Assembly: GCA_963850535.1 (NCBI GenBank)
Contig: CAWKMC010000020.1
Location: forward strand, 124,001 to 188,000
DNA length: 64,000 nt
DNA from: JAMXLO01 sp963850535
GTDB lineage: Bacteria; Pseudomonadota; Alphaproteobacteria; Acetobacterales; Acetobacteraceae
Reading direction: 5' to 3'
Part shown: piece by piece, positions 50,207 through 60,157 of the stretch
Layout: every line of letters starts with the position of its first letter
Position numbering within the stretch: the first letter of the stretch is position 1
The notes under the pieces: generated by a model
Seen by the model: the letters and a program-made list of their open reading frames with translations, nothing else
Told to the model about the DNA's origin: nothing
Database searches by the model: none
Position numbers and translations under genes: made by a program

Positions 50207-52825
50207 CTACGCGGCAATCGGTTCCGACAGGCACTGATGAAGGCTGGTGATCAGTGCGTCACGTTGGAACTTGGCGACATAGTCGGTGAACCCGGCATCG
50301 CGACCTGCCTCGATATCCGCCGGGTCAGCGCGCGCTGACAATGCAATCATCGGCAGCTTCGACCACGCACCGTTGGCGCGCACCGCGCGAGCGAAGTCGA
50401 GGCCGTCCATGTCGGGCATAGCGATGTCCGACACGATCACATCGAACATCGCACCCGCCTCGCGCAAGTGCAGCGCCTCTGCCGCACTGGATGCCGGGGT
50501 AACATGATAGCCCGAAGCACCCAGGATCGGCGTCAGCAATTGGCGGAAGAAGTCACTGTCCTCGACCACAAGGACATGCCGTGCCTTGGCTGCGGCATCC
50601 GCTTCGGGCGCGCGGTGGAACCAATCCTGCCAGGCCTGCGTCAGCCAGTAGCCAGTGTCGATGACATCGGTGGCGACCCCACCGATCACCGCGGAACCGA
50701 GCAGGCCAGGCCGCGAGCCGGACAACTCGATATGCAACCGGTCCTCGACCACATCGACGATTTCATCGACCATCAGGCCCATGGTGCGGTCGCCATCGTT
50801 GAATACGAGTACCGGCTGCCGCGGCTTGTCAGCGTCCATGCCGCTCGACATGGCTACGAGGGGCATGAGTTTGCCGCGGTATTGCGTGACCGGTGAACCA
50901 CAGGAGATTTCGATCTTCTCGCGCGGTATGTCCTCCAGCCGTGCGACCAATCCGAGCGGCACTGCAAGCTTCTGGTCGCCGCCGGCGTGGAACAGCAGCA
51001 TCGCGGTGCGCTCGGTGGTATGCAGCGCCTCTGCCGAACTCGACGATATCGCTTTCGCATCGCCGCCGGCGCCGATGCCGGTGGCGCGGGCAATGCCATT
51101 TGGATCAAGGATCATGATTACCGAGCCATCACCAAGAATGGTATTGCCGCTGAACATCGTGACGTGGCGCAGAATCGGCGCCACCGGTTTCACCACGATT
51201 TCCTCGGTGTCGAACACGCGGTCGACGATGATGCCAAGGGTGTTGGCACCAACCTGGGTGACGACAATGTAGGCACCAGTGTCATTATTCTCCGAGTTGC
51301 CCAATGCCAGCAGCTCATTAAGATTGACCAGGGGCAGCAGCCGGTCGCGCAGGCGTAGAACCGGGGTGTCGTTGATCCGCTCGATCATCGGCTCCGAGCC
51401 GGCGTGGTTATGGCCGCGCCCAGCTTCCTTCTTGGCACGCACCAGTTCAACGACGCTGATCTGGGGAATGGCGAAGCGTTCGGCGGCGGCCTCGACGATA
51501 AGCGCCGAGACAATGGCGAGTGTGAGCGGGATCTTGATGGTGAAGGTGGTTCCCTGACCGGCCACGCTTTTCAGGTCGATGGTTCCACCGATTTTTTCGA
51601 TGTTGGTCTTCACCACGTCCATGCCGACACCGCGGCCCGAAACGGCCGTGACAACGGACGCGGTGGAGAAACCCGGTCGGAAGATGAAGCGCTGCAGTTG
51701 GGTTTCGCCCATCGCGGCGAGTTCGGCCTCGGTCGCCAGACCATTCTTCACCGCCTTGGCGCGGATTTTGTCGAGTGGCAGGCCACGACCATCGTCGGAG
51801 ATCTCGATGATGATGTGTCCGCCCTCGTGGAAGGCGTTGAGCGTAATGCGTCCCGTCTCCGACTTGCCGGCGGCGCGTCGGTCGGCCGGCAACTCCAGAC
51901 CGTGATCGCCGCTGTTGCGCACCATGTGCGTCAGCGGATCCTTGATCAGTTCCAGGACCTGTCGGTCGAGCTCGGTTTCCGCACCGAGCATATTAAGTTC
52001 GATCTTCTTGCCCGTTTCGCGCGCAAGGTCGCGCACCAGACGAGGCAATTTGTTCCACGCATTGCCGATCGGCTGCATGCGGGTCTTCATCACACCTTCC
52101 TGCAGGTCGGAGGTGATGTGCGACAGGCGCTGCAGCGGTACCGCGAAGCCGGTATTCTCCTCCTGGCTACGCGCAAGCTGCAAGAGCTGGTTGCGCGTGA
52201 GCACCAGCTCACTGACCAGGGTCATCAGGTCTTCCAGCACATCAACCGTGACCCGGATCGTCTGAGCTGCGGAAACCGGTTCGGCTTGCGGCGCCGGATC
52301 AGGCGCAGCCACGGCAGGGAATGCGGGGGCGGATGCCGGCTTTTCTGCCACCGGGGGGCTGGGGGGCAAATCAACGGATGGAAGGTCCTCAGCCTCAGGC
52401 TCGGGTTCGGGCTCGGCCGGTACAACCGGCTCTGATGCCTTCGGCACCTCTCCGGCTGCGGTTGCGTTCAGCGCCTCGACAAGTGCGCCATCGTCACCCG
52501 CCGGTTCGTTTCCAGTTGCTGCCAGGCCGGCCACGATCAACTTGATGCGGTCCAGTGCTGAGAGGATCAGTGTGACGGTATCGGGCGTCGCGGCGAGCGC
52601 GCCGTCGCGTATCTTGCCCAGCACGTTCTCTCCGGCGTGCGCGACACGCTCGAGCCGTGGCAGGCCAAGAAAGCCGCAGGTCCCCTTGATCGTGTGCACC
52701 AGCCGGAAGATCAGGGACAGCGTCTCCTTGTCGTCCGGCGTCTGCTCCAGTTTCACCAGCGCGACGTCGAGGTCGGCGATGCTCTCGTTGGTTTCCGTTA
52801 GGAAATCGGCGATCAAATCGTCCAT
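50207..52825 (-). CDS. cheA: Hybrid chemotaxis histidine kinase CheA with C-terminal receiver
   Basis: 872 residues from ATG 52825 (MDDLIADFLTETNESIADLD); the frame is open much further upstream without homology and through the preceding gene. Domains: Hpt with phospho-His44 in FRLVHTIKGTCGFLGLPRLE; a Pro/Glu-rich linker; dimerisation and HATPase with LIKDPLTHMVRNSGDHGLEL (N box), IEISDDGRGLPLDKIRAKAV (G1) and GQGTTFTIKIPL (G2); CheW-like regulatory domain (PVLRLRDRLLPLVNLNELLA) and a second CheW-like part; C-terminal receiver with Asp in FDVIVSDIAMPDMDGLDFAR. Hybrid CheA with receiver is typical of Frz/Wsp-like or che3-type systems in alphaproteobacteria. Confidence 0.93.
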   Translation of the reverse strand: MDDLIADFLTETNESIADLDVALVKLEQTPDDKETLSLIFRLVHTIKGTCGFLGLPRLERVAHAGENVLGKIRDGALAATPDTVTLILSALDRIKLIVAGLAATGNEPAGDDGALVEALNATAAGEVPKASEPVVPAEPEPEPEAEDLPSVDLPPSPPVAEKPASAPAFPAVAAPDPAPQAEPVSAAQTIRVTVDVLEDLMTLVSELVLTRNQLLQLARSQEENTGFAVPLQRLSHITSDLQEGVMKTRMQPIGNAWNKLPRLVRDLARETGKKIELNMLGAETELDRQVLELIKDPLTHMVRNSGDHGLELPADRRAAGKSETGRITLNAFHEGGHIIIEISDDGRGLPLDKIRAKAVKNGLATEAELAAMGETQLQRFIFRPGFSTASVVTAVSGRGVGMDVVKTNIEKIGGTIDLKSVAGQGTTFTIKIPLTLAIVSALIVEAAAERFAIPQISVVELVRAKKEAGRGHNHAGSEPMIERINDTPVLRLRDRLLPLVNLNELLALGNSENNDTGAYIVVTQVGANTLGIIVDRVFDTEEIVVKPVAPILRHVTMFSGNTILGDGSVIMILDPNGIARATGIGAGGDAKAISSSSAEALHTTERTAMLLFHAGGDQKLAVPLGLVARLEDIPREKIEISCGSPVTQYRGKLMPLVAMSSGMDADKPRQPVLVFNDGDRTMGLMVDEIVDVVEDRLHIELSGSRPGLLGSAVIGGVATDVIDTGYWLTQAWQDWFHRAPEADAAAKARHVLVVEDSDFFRQLLTPILGASGYHVTPASSAAEALHLREAGAMFDVIVSDIAMPDMDGLDFARAVRANGAWSKLPMIALSARADPADIEAGRDAGFTDYVAKFQRDALITSLHQCLSEPIAA

Positions 52826-52911
52826 GGCAGCCCTCTCGCCGCCGGGCGGGGGCGCCGGACGGTGGGCTATCCTGATCCTCCGCTGGCGAAGAATCAGTAA
52901 ATGAGAGCGGC

Positions 52912-53562
52912 CTATGGTCCCAGGGAGAGCAACAGTGGTGGCGACAGCTCGGACTCGCCCACTGCCGATGCCGGCATGAGCATGGACAGGCGGTAGCCAT
53001 AACCCTGAACCAGCAGAGCGGTCAGCGGCGCCTGCAGGCGCCGCGGGTCGGCGAGGATCGCTTCGACGGCGGCGTCCAAATCCGTCAGCCAGCGGCTGAA
53101 GCCGGGCGGCCAGCCAGCGCGCGCCCCGGATATGGTCAGCAGGACGCCATTCGATGGTGCGTCGGCCAGCGCGATCATGCCGCCGCCCGGCAAACATTCT
53201 GCTGCTAGCAGCAGAAGGTTCAGCAGCACGCGCCCGGCCTCAGGCGAGAACAATCGGTTTGGTGCCAAGCCATCCAAATCGAGCTGCACACGGCGCCCCG
53301 ACACCACCCCCGCGGCAAACTCCTGAAGGCGCGCTTTGTCCAGATTGTCGCTCGCGCGTCCCCAGGCCGCCCGCAGCAGCTTCAGCCGCTGCGCAAGTTC
53401 CCCGGCAGTCTCCTCGGCGAGGCTGACCGTCTCGCTGTCCGGAACTTCTTCACGAGCAAGATCAAGTATGCCGATCAGCGCCCCCAGGGGACCGCTAAGA
53501 TCATGACACAGGCGGACGCAAAGTAATTCGGCCAGGCGAAGCAGCTCTTGAGTGCCGGACAT
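52912..53562 (-). CDS. chpT: ChpT-like histidine phosphotransferase
   Basis: 216 residues from ATG 53562. The phospho-His is His20 in LLCVRLCHDLSGPLGALIGI, with the ChpT-type DHp helices AEETAGELAQRLKLLRAAWG; the C-terminal region (PEAGRVLLNLLLLAAECLPG) is the degenerate HATPase-like domain lacking ATP-binding motifs. In Caulobacter ChpT relays phosphate from CckA to CtrA and CpdR. Here it is 86 bases upstream of cheA on the same strand. This is a frequent context for ChpT-like proteins, so a link to the hybrid CheA is plausible but unproven. Confidence 0.82.
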   Translation of the reverse strand: MSGTQELLRLAELLCVRLCHDLSGPLGALIGILDLAREEVPDSETVSLAEETAGELAQRLKLLRAAWGRASDNLDKARLQEFAAGVVSGRRVQLDLDGLAPNRLFSPEAGRVLLNLLLLAAECLPGGGMIALADAPSNGVLLTISGARAGWPPGFSRWLTDLDAAVEAILADPRRLQAPLTALLVQGYGYRLSMLMPASAVGESELSPPLLLSLGP

Positions 53563-53733
53563 GACGATCCCTTCTCCCGGGGAACTGCACACGTATATCA
53601 ATAGCTTAACGCACGATTTACGGCTTTCTAGGGCAGACCGGCCTCCGTTCACCAAATGGTCCAACGTTCGGCGATGGATTGCCTGAGGGGCCCGCCCTTG
53701 AACCCTCAGGCACTATGGCGCAAGTCATATCGC

Positions 53734-54723
53734 ATGATCGATCCGTTTGGCCGCTCAATTACCTACTTGCGCGTGTCGGTCACTGACCGCTGCGATCTCC
53801 GTTGCGTCTACTGCATGGCGGAGGACATGAGCTTCCTTCCCAAGCGCGACCTGCTGACGCTGGAGGAGCTGGACCGGGTCTGCGCGGCCTTCATCCGCCT
53901 CGGCACCAACAAAATCCGCATCACCGGCGGGGAGCCACTGGTGCGGCGTGATGTGATGACACTGTTCCGGAGCCTGGGTGCCCGATTGGGCGAGGGCGGT
54001 CTGAAGGAGTTGGTGGTAACCACCAACGGCACGCAGCTCGCGAAGATGGCAGGCGGGCTGATCGAAGCAGGCGTGCGCCGGATCAACGTGTCACTCGACA
54101 CGCTTGATCCCGACAAGTTCGCCACGATCACTCGGTGGGGCAAGATCGGCTCGACGCTCGACGGGATCTTTGCGGCCAAGGCCGCCGGGATGGCGATCAA
54201 GATCAACGCCGTGGCAATGAAAGGCGTCAACGAGGACGAATTCGACAGCCTGATCGCCTGGTGCGGCGATCACGGTTTCGACCTTTGCCTGATCGAGACC
54301 ATGCCGATGGGCGATATCACCGGCGATCGCACCGAACAGTACCTGCCGCTCTCAATCGTCCGTTCGCGGTTGCGCCGCCGCTGGACGCTCGAGGACACGG
54401 ATTACCGGACCGGCGGACCGGCGCGTTACTTCAACGTGCGGGAGACCGGACGGCGGGTGGGCTTCATCACGCCGATGACCCACAATTTTTGTGAGAGCTG
54501 CAACCGGGTACGGCTGACCTGCACTGGGACGCTGTTTATGTGTCTCGGCCAGGACGACGATGCCGATCTTCGCCAGGTGCTGCGCAACGGCGCCTCCGAT
54601 GCGGAATTGGAAGATGCGATCCGCGAAGCCATCAGCCGCAAGCCGAAGGGACACGATTTCATTATCGACCGCCGTCACGACCGACCAGCGGTAGCAAGGC
54701 ACATGAGCGTCACCGGTGGGTGA
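53734..54723 (+). CDS. moaA: GTP 3',8-cyclase MoaA
   Basis: Radical SAM enzyme converting GTP to 3',8-cH2GTP, first step of molybdopterin synthesis. About 329 residues from ATG 53734 (MIDPFGRSITYLRVSVTDRC); an ATG at 53674 adds 20 residues. N-terminal cluster: TDRCDLRCVYCMAEDMSFL (CxxxCxxC). Other motifs: KIRITGGEPLVRRDVMTLF and VVTTNGTQLAKMAGGLIEAG. The C-terminal [4Fe-4S] binding the substrate is HNFCESCNRVRLTCTGTLF. Ends in GG, as MoaA proteins do. Monocistronic and divergent from chpT. Confidence 0.95.
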   Translation: MIDPFGRSITYLRVSVTDRCDLRCVYCMAEDMSFLPKRDLLTLEELDRVCAAFIRLGTNKIRITGGEPLVRRDVMTLFRSLGARLGEGGLKELVVTTNGTQLAKMAGGLIEAGVRRINVSLDTLDPDKFATITRWGKIGSTLDGIFAAKAAGMAIKINAVAMKGVNEDEFDSLIAWCGDHGFDLCLIETMPMGDITGDRTEQYLPLSIVRSRLRRRWTLEDTDYRTGGPARYFNVRETGRRVGFITPMTHNFCESCNRVRLTCTGTLFMCLGQDDDADLRQVLRNGASDAELEDAIREAISRKPKGHDFIIDRRHDRPAVARHMSVTGG

Positions 54724-54767
54724 CCGCGCATATCATAGGGTCACCCCGATCTGCAGCGTTCGCCCGA

Positions 54768-57566
54768 TCACTCGGCGGCGATCCGCAACTCGGCGCTGGT
54801 CGATGGCCACTGCTGATCAAACATCCCAGCTAGATCGCCAGCGCTAACCCCCTCCAAGAGCGCCCGCATTTGGTGGCGCCCCAGCATGCGATAGCTCTCA
54901 AACTGACTTTCGCTGAACCACTGATCGAGCGTGGATTCATGCGGGAACATCTTGTGCTCGGCGCCGTAGGAACGCACGTCGGCAGGTATATTCGGCAGAA
55001 AGCACGGCTTCAGATAGATCAGGCGGCCGGTATGACCGCCGCCGTAATCGATCTCGCCGACAGCAAAGCCCACGGGGGCGGGATCCGGCTTGCCTTCTCC
55101 GTCGAGCCGGCTCCGCGCGTACAGGCCCATTGGTTCGCGCATTTGCACACTGATGCCTAGGTCGATCTCCGATTTACGGATCGCATTGCCAAGATCGAAC
55201 AATGAGCAGGCTTCATCTGCGCCCGCATCTACCACGAGCAGCAGGCTGCAGCGGCGGCGGAACATTTCGTAGAGCCCGAGATTTTCGAAGTGGCCGCCAT
55301 CCGACAGATAAACGGCTTGGCACTCATCGGTCGTCGCGCCGAGCATTTCATTGATCAGCGCCGTGAGTGAATTGCGTGGCCGTGCCAGTCGCAACTCGTC
55401 CGCGGTTGCCTTCGCGGGATTGGGCAGCCAGACACCCAAACGCACATTGAACAGCGTCATCAGGAAAGCGGTGATGCGCGATGAGTGATAGCCCCAACTC
55501 GGGCTGACGGCGGCGCCGGATACTGTGAGCGCGCTGCCGAGTCCGGGGCCGGACTCCGACGCGTTCTGTGGACGATCCTTCAAGGTCTCTAACCCGGCGT
55601 AGCGATTTGTCGGCACGAAGGCGCCGCGCGGGTCGATCTCATTGGAATTCTGCCCGGGTGACGCAGCTCGGCCGAACCGGACGCGAGCGGTGTGGCAGTG
55701 AATGACGCAGCCTGACGCTCGCCCCAGGCCATGTTCTTGCCCGCTGTGATGTTCAGCGTCATGTTGATGACAGGGAACAGGCTGTTGCCGTTATCCAACA
55801 ACGCCGATAGTGGCGCGTTGTCCGCAAGATCGAAGCCAGTGAATGGATCCTGCTGGCGTCTGTTGCGTGCCGAACCGAGAAAGGCACGCGTCAGCCGATT
55901 GCGATAGACGGCGTGCATCGAAAATCGGTTGACATTGACATGTTGGAAAGTCGTGACGCCGACGAACAGCACCGTCGCGACGATCGCCTGCAGGACCAAC
56001 GGCAGCCATCGTGATTGCTCGGTCACCTGGATCTGCTGCGCATTGGCAATCGCAAGCTGGAGCTGTGCCAACACGAAATTCAGCACACCGCCGAATACGA
56101 CCAACAGGCAGACACCGAACAAAACGCCAAGCGCCACCGGCAAATAGGCACGCAGCCGATCCCGGTTTGCCGGCTTGCTGGCAAGCAACTCGATCGAGGG
56201 CCGGATCTTGCCCAGCCATGCAGCACAGCCACCGATGAGGGCGGTCGCCGAACCGAGCGCCGAGATACGACCTGCGCTCCAGGTGGCGAAACCCTGGGGA
56301 TCCCAGTTGACCATGCTGACCAGAACCGGAAGTATCAGGCAGCATAGCGCGAACACAGTCCAGCCGGCAGCCACACGCAAAATCATCGCGTTGACGCGCG
56401 CCAGCCATTCTCGGTCGAGATCGGCAAAATGCGTTTCGCGCCGCAATGCGATGTAAAGCGATGTCTGCAGCACGTGCACAACCGCCAAGGCCAACGGCGC
56501 CAGCACGGTCAGTGCGGTGGCCGAATCCAATCGGAACTCCCGCAACTCCGACAAGATTGCGTGGCCGATTCTGAGCACCAACCAGGTGAGCAAGGCCGCA
56601 CCTACGCTGGCTAGTATCCAGCGACCAAAATTCGCCTTGAACAATAGAATGCCTGGATCTTCGCGATGAGACTGCAACCACCAAGCCAGGCGATAGCCTA
56701 AGGTCATCAGCAACAGGTAGACAACAGGGACCACCCATAGCGTGTGATACGCCAACCAGGGAATGTCATTGACAAGTTTGCCGAGCCACTCTTCGGCGAA
56801 ATCCAGTAGCCATGGAAGCAATAGCGTCCAGGACAGAGCTGGGTAGACAATCCCCCAGCGGATGCTGCTGGTGGTCGCATAGTTGGGCCTTGGATCTTCG
56901 GCCGAATGAGGCGGTCGGTGGCTCGGCAGCAGGTCGCAGGCTCTCACCACTCCGTAAAGCAGCACCACACCCGCGCCGGCCAGCAAGGCTGCATTCGTCC
57001 ACTCGGATTCACTGCACACCCCGATCGCGGTGCGATAGATGAGCGGTGACCAGCGTGAGTAGCAGAAACAGCGGAGCGAATATCGCCCAGTTGATCAACA
57101 GGTTGCGTATATACAGTACGATCCCGGTCCAAGTATCGACGGAAAGGGGCCCGGTCTGAGGTGTCAGGTAATTCGTGTAGGCGCGCAGCCGCCGCAACGC
57201 TTCCGGCCGGGGTTGTGTTATCGCGCCTTCAGCGCTGCTCACACCGCCCAAGTCCCGTATCAGTACCTGCAGCCAGCCGCCGATAAAGCCGCCGCCGGAG
57301 ACCGTGGAAATATAGTCGAACCGGCGGAGCAAGCACTTCTCCGCCAGGGCTTGCAGCACGCCGAGACAGAAGGCAGCGCTACGGATGCCGCCGCCCGACA
57401 GACATAGCGCGGTGAGCGACAGACAGCGTGCGCGCTGCTCGTGTGTTTCCAGATCGTCTAGCTTGCGATCAGCCGTCGCATCGGCACGACGCCGACGGCG
57501 CCGCTCGATCTCATCGAGTTCCTGACACAGGACATCGCATGTGCCGAGAACGGAAGAATCCGCCAT
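54768..57566 (-). pseudogene. Large patatin-like membrane phospholipase, split by two frameshifts
   Basis: Corrected protein about 930 residues. Piece 1 (57566 to about 57015) has the patatin oxyanion motif LSGGGIRSAAFCLGVLQALA and the nucleophile segment DYISTVSGGGFIGGWL. Piece 2 (about 57020 to 55600) holds about ten hydrophobic segments (GVVLLYGVVRACDLLPSHRP through LVLQAIVATVLFVGVTTFQH). Piece 3 (about 55640 to 54768) carries the catalytic Asp in QAVYLSDGGHFENLGLYEMF. Breaks fall near 57015-57040 and near 55640-55670. Ser and Asp of the dyad are in different open frames, so none is functional alone. Family: bacterial patatin with membrane insert. Confidence 0.82.
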
Positions 57567-57687
57567 TTGCGCTTCTCCTCATGCGCAACTGCTTCTTCCG
57601 GCCATCCCGCCAGCGCTGCCCGCGGCCGTTATGCGTCGATCATCAGCACAACAATTGCGAGAGGTGCAAGGGCAAATTTCAATCCCA

Positions 57688-58491
57688 CTATCTTGGTGGT
57701 GGCAGGGTCTGTTGCTGGACCGAGCCTCGTGGCGGGCTGAGCTGTGTCGGCATCCCCCCTGCCGTGGTCGCTGGCTGAGGGCTCGTCGTCGCCGCGGCCG
57801 CCTGCCGTTGCTCGGTGCCATACTTGGTCAGCACGTCACGCAGCGGATCGGCTCCAGGATTGGCCCCCTGCATATTTACGACAATCTGCTGGCTGCCCAT
57901 TTCCTGGCCGTAATAGGCCCTGTTCCAGCTGCTGCGCTGACCCATCAGGCTGCCTTCCAAGGAGATGCCGCCATACAGGCCGCGGGTCTGAGAGAAGGCA
58001 ACGATATCCGCCCCGAACGCACTCGTCGTCGAGCCTTGGATCCCAGCGCCGATCGTGGCGATTGCCAACGAGGCATCGGCGCCCAGCTTGAGCTGGCTGT
58101 CCAGGATGGCGCGCAGCCCCTTCTCGGTCATGATCATCATGATGAACTGCGCGTCCTGGATACCGATCTGCAGGCCGAAGCTGCCGCTACCCATGCCGTA
58201 GAAAGCGGGGTAGGACCAAGTGCCGTTTCCTGCCCGGGCCAGCAGCACGCAGTCGCCGCCTTCGCCGCCGAAGAAGAAGCCAGCCTTGAATACCCGAGGG
58301 CAAATCATCACCGCCCGCGCCCGTTGCAGCAACTTCCGCGGATCGTCAGTGACGCTTTGGGTCATCAGGTCCTGCAGCGCGAGCGTCGCCCGGTCCACCA
58401 GGCTCTGTTCATCCGTTTGCGCCTGCGCCGGCAGCGGCGCGAGCCACGCCGTCAGGCCCAGCACGGCGGCAACCAGCAAGATGCGGATCAT
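57688..58491 (-). CDS. SYLF/YSC84 lipid-binding-domain exported protein
   Basis: 267 residues from ATG 58491, opening with a signal peptide (MIRILLVAAVLGLTAWLAPL). SYLF core: KLLQRARAVMICPRVFKAGF, FFGGEGGDCVLLARAGNGTW, SYPAFYGMGSGSFGLQIGIQ and AFSQTRGLYGGISLEGSLMG, the Ysc84 signature. The C-terminus is a low-complexity Ala/Thr/Pro tail. The domain binds phosphoinositides in eukaryotes; the bacterial role is unknown, presumably envelope lipids. Convergent-free stand-alone gene. Confidence 0.88.
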   Translation of the reverse strand: MIRILLVAAVLGLTAWLAPLPAQAQTDEQSLVDRATLALQDLMTQSVTDDPRKLLQRARAVMICPRVFKAGFFFGGEGGDCVLLARAGNGTWSYPAFYGMGSGSFGLQIGIQDAQFIMMIMTEKGLRAILDSQLKLGADASLAIATIGAGIQGSTTSAFGADIVAFSQTRGLYGGISLEGSLMGQRSSWNRAYYGQEMGSQQIVVNMQGANPGADPLRDVLTKYGTEQRQAAAATTSPQPATTAGGMPTQLSPPRGSVQQQTLPPPR

Positions 58492-58647
58492 GATTGTCTC
58501 CCCGACATGGCAGACGCTATGCGCCTCGGATCGGGCGCATAGCACGTCGGCCTGGATTCGCGGCCGGATTGTGATCGATAATCGGCAGATTTATCAAGCT
58601 TCGCCAGTGATATGCCGCGAGAAGCCAATTCAGCGTGCGAAGTCGCC

Positions 58648-59268
58648 CTAATATCCCGGCAGCTCATTGACGCAGACCACCCGCCAGCCTTCGTCAGTGC
58701 GTTCCAGCCGGGTCAGTGACAAGTTCTGTACCGTCAGATGCAGTGCGTTGTCGGCCCCGATGCGCAGACAATACGCCACAGCCGCGCGGATTGCTCCACC
58801 ATGGCTGACGATCACCACATCCTCGTCAAGATGCCGCGCCGCCAACCGCTCCAAACTCGCGCCGACCCGATCGATGACCTCAGACAACGTCTCTCCGCCG
58901 GGCGGCCGCTCATGTCCCGCTAAGGGCCAGAACGCATGCTTCGGCAGCGTCAGTCGCGCCGGCAGCTCGGCGTGCGCCAGGCCCTGCCACTCGCCAAGGC
59001 TCTGCTCGATCAGCGCCGCTTCGACTTCCGGTTCGACACGCGGATATCCGGCGGCAAAGATTGCATCCGCGGTGCGATGTGTGCGCGACAGCGGCGTAAC
59101 CTTCCAGGCAGCAGGCCGTGGTAGCCGCGCCGCCAGAGCGTTGTACATCGGCGCCTGCTCCAGCAGGCTGGTTTCGCATAGCGGGACGTCCATCACGCCG
59201 TACAGCATCGCGCGCGCGTTTTCGTCCACGATGGCGTGGCGGATCAGCCAGAAGCGGGTCTCGCTCAT
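58648..59268 (-). CDS. Histidine phosphatase superfamily (phosphoglycerate-mutase-like) protein
   Basis: 206 residues from ATG 59268. It opens MSETRFWLIRHAIVDENARA, with RHA in place of RHG but the catalytic His kept, and HRTADAIFAAGYPRVEPEVE with the conserved Arg. Acid catalyst region: ALIEQSLGEWQGLAHAELPA. The second His is in EDVVIVSHGGAIRAAVAYCL. Matches alpha-ribazole-phosphatase or generic phosphatase members. It follows the ABC exporter genes on the same strand. Confidence 0.88.
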   Translation of the reverse strand: MSETRFWLIRHAIVDENARAMLYGVMDVPLCETSLLEQAPMYNALAARLPRPAAWKVTPLSRTHRTADAIFAAGYPRVEPEVEAALIEQSLGEWQGLAHAELPARLTLPKHAFWPLAGHERPPGGETLSEVIDRVGASLERLAARHLDEDVVIVSHGGAIRAAVAYCLRIGADNALHLTVQNLSLTRLERTDEGWRVVCVNELPGY

Positions 59269-59304
59269 AGATGGTTCCGGGCGCCAGCCAGGCCTTCCAC
59301 TGTC

Positions 59305-59339
59305 ATGGCCGGACATGATCGGAGACATGATCCGGCCAT
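59305..59339. repeat. Second copy of the ATGGCCGGA palindrome
   Basis: ATGGCCGGA (59305-59313) and TCCGGCCAT (59331-59339) form a 9-base inverted repeat with a 17-base loop containing a CATGATC direct repeat. The same arms occur at 38943-38965. It overlaps the end of the ABC permease gene. Confidence 0.5.
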
Positions 59340-60157
59340 CATTCCCCAATGCTCAGCAACGCACCCCGTAACCGTGCCTGGCGGAACTGGCGGGCGAACA
59401 GCGTTGCAGCCCCAGCCATCCAGACCGCGTTCAGCGCAAACGCGGCAATCAGCTGGTCCCATCGCACGGCGCCTTGGAGCACCACACCGCGCATCCCTTC
59501 AAACACGTGTGCTGACGGCAGCGCGAGCGCAATCGGCTGCAGGACGTGCGGCAACACGGCGATCGGGTAGAACACCGCTGAGAACGGCGTCAGCCCGAAC
59601 AGCACCGACCAGGCGAGTGCCTCGGCACCAGCACCGTGCCGCAGGATCAGCGACACCACGCCAAGCGCCACCGCCCAGCCAAACATCATGAGATTCATGA
59701 AGAACAGCACCACCACCGGGCCTAGCGCGAAGAGGTTGTAGGCGTACAGCAGCCAGGCGACCAGCAGTGCCGGCAGCACGCCGCCCAGCATTCGAACTAT
59801 AGAGACAAGCAGCAATGCCGTGACCAATTCCCACGGTCGCGTGGGACTGACGAACAGGTGTCCCAGGTTGCGCGACCACATCTCCTCCATGAAGCTGATC
59901 GCGACCCCCATCTGGCTGCGCAACGCCACCTCCCACAGCAATACGCCGCCCAGGAGGGTCGCCCCCGCAATCGCCGCTGTGTTGCCCAGGCGGCTTGCGA
60001 GGAAGCTCGCGGTGAACCCCCAAATGCACATCTGCAGCACCGGCCAATAAGCCAGCTCCAGCAGCCGGGGCCACGAGCGCCGATAGAGCGCCAGGTGGCG
60101 ATATAACAGCCCCCAGATGCGGCGGGCGGCAGCCCGTGAGCTTGATCCGGACATCAC
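59339..60157 (-). CDS. ABC-2 type exporter permease
   Basis: 272-residue permease with six predicted hydrophobic spans (for example ELAYWPVLQMCIWGFTASFL, TLLGGVLLWEVALRSQMGVA, VFYPIAVLPHVLQPIALALP) and the conserved ABC2_membrane segment LFGLTPFSAVFYPIAVLPHV. It overlaps the upstream ATPase gene by ATGA at 60154-60157. Exported substrate unknown; the family includes drug, sodium and lipid exporters. Confidence 0.88.
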   Translation of the reverse strand: MMSGSSSRAAARRIWGLLYRHLALYRRSWPRLLELAYWPVLQMCIWGFTASFLASRLGNTAAIAGATLLGGVLLWEVALRSQMGVAISFMEEMWSRNLGHLFVSPTRPWELVTALLLVSIVRMLGGVLPALLVAWLLYAYNLFALGPVVVLFFMNLMMFGWAVALGVVSLILRHGAGAEALAWSVLFGLTPFSAVFYPIAVLPHVLQPIALALPSAHVFEGMRGVVLQGAVRWDQLIAAFALNAVWMAGAATLFARQFRQARLRGALLSIGE

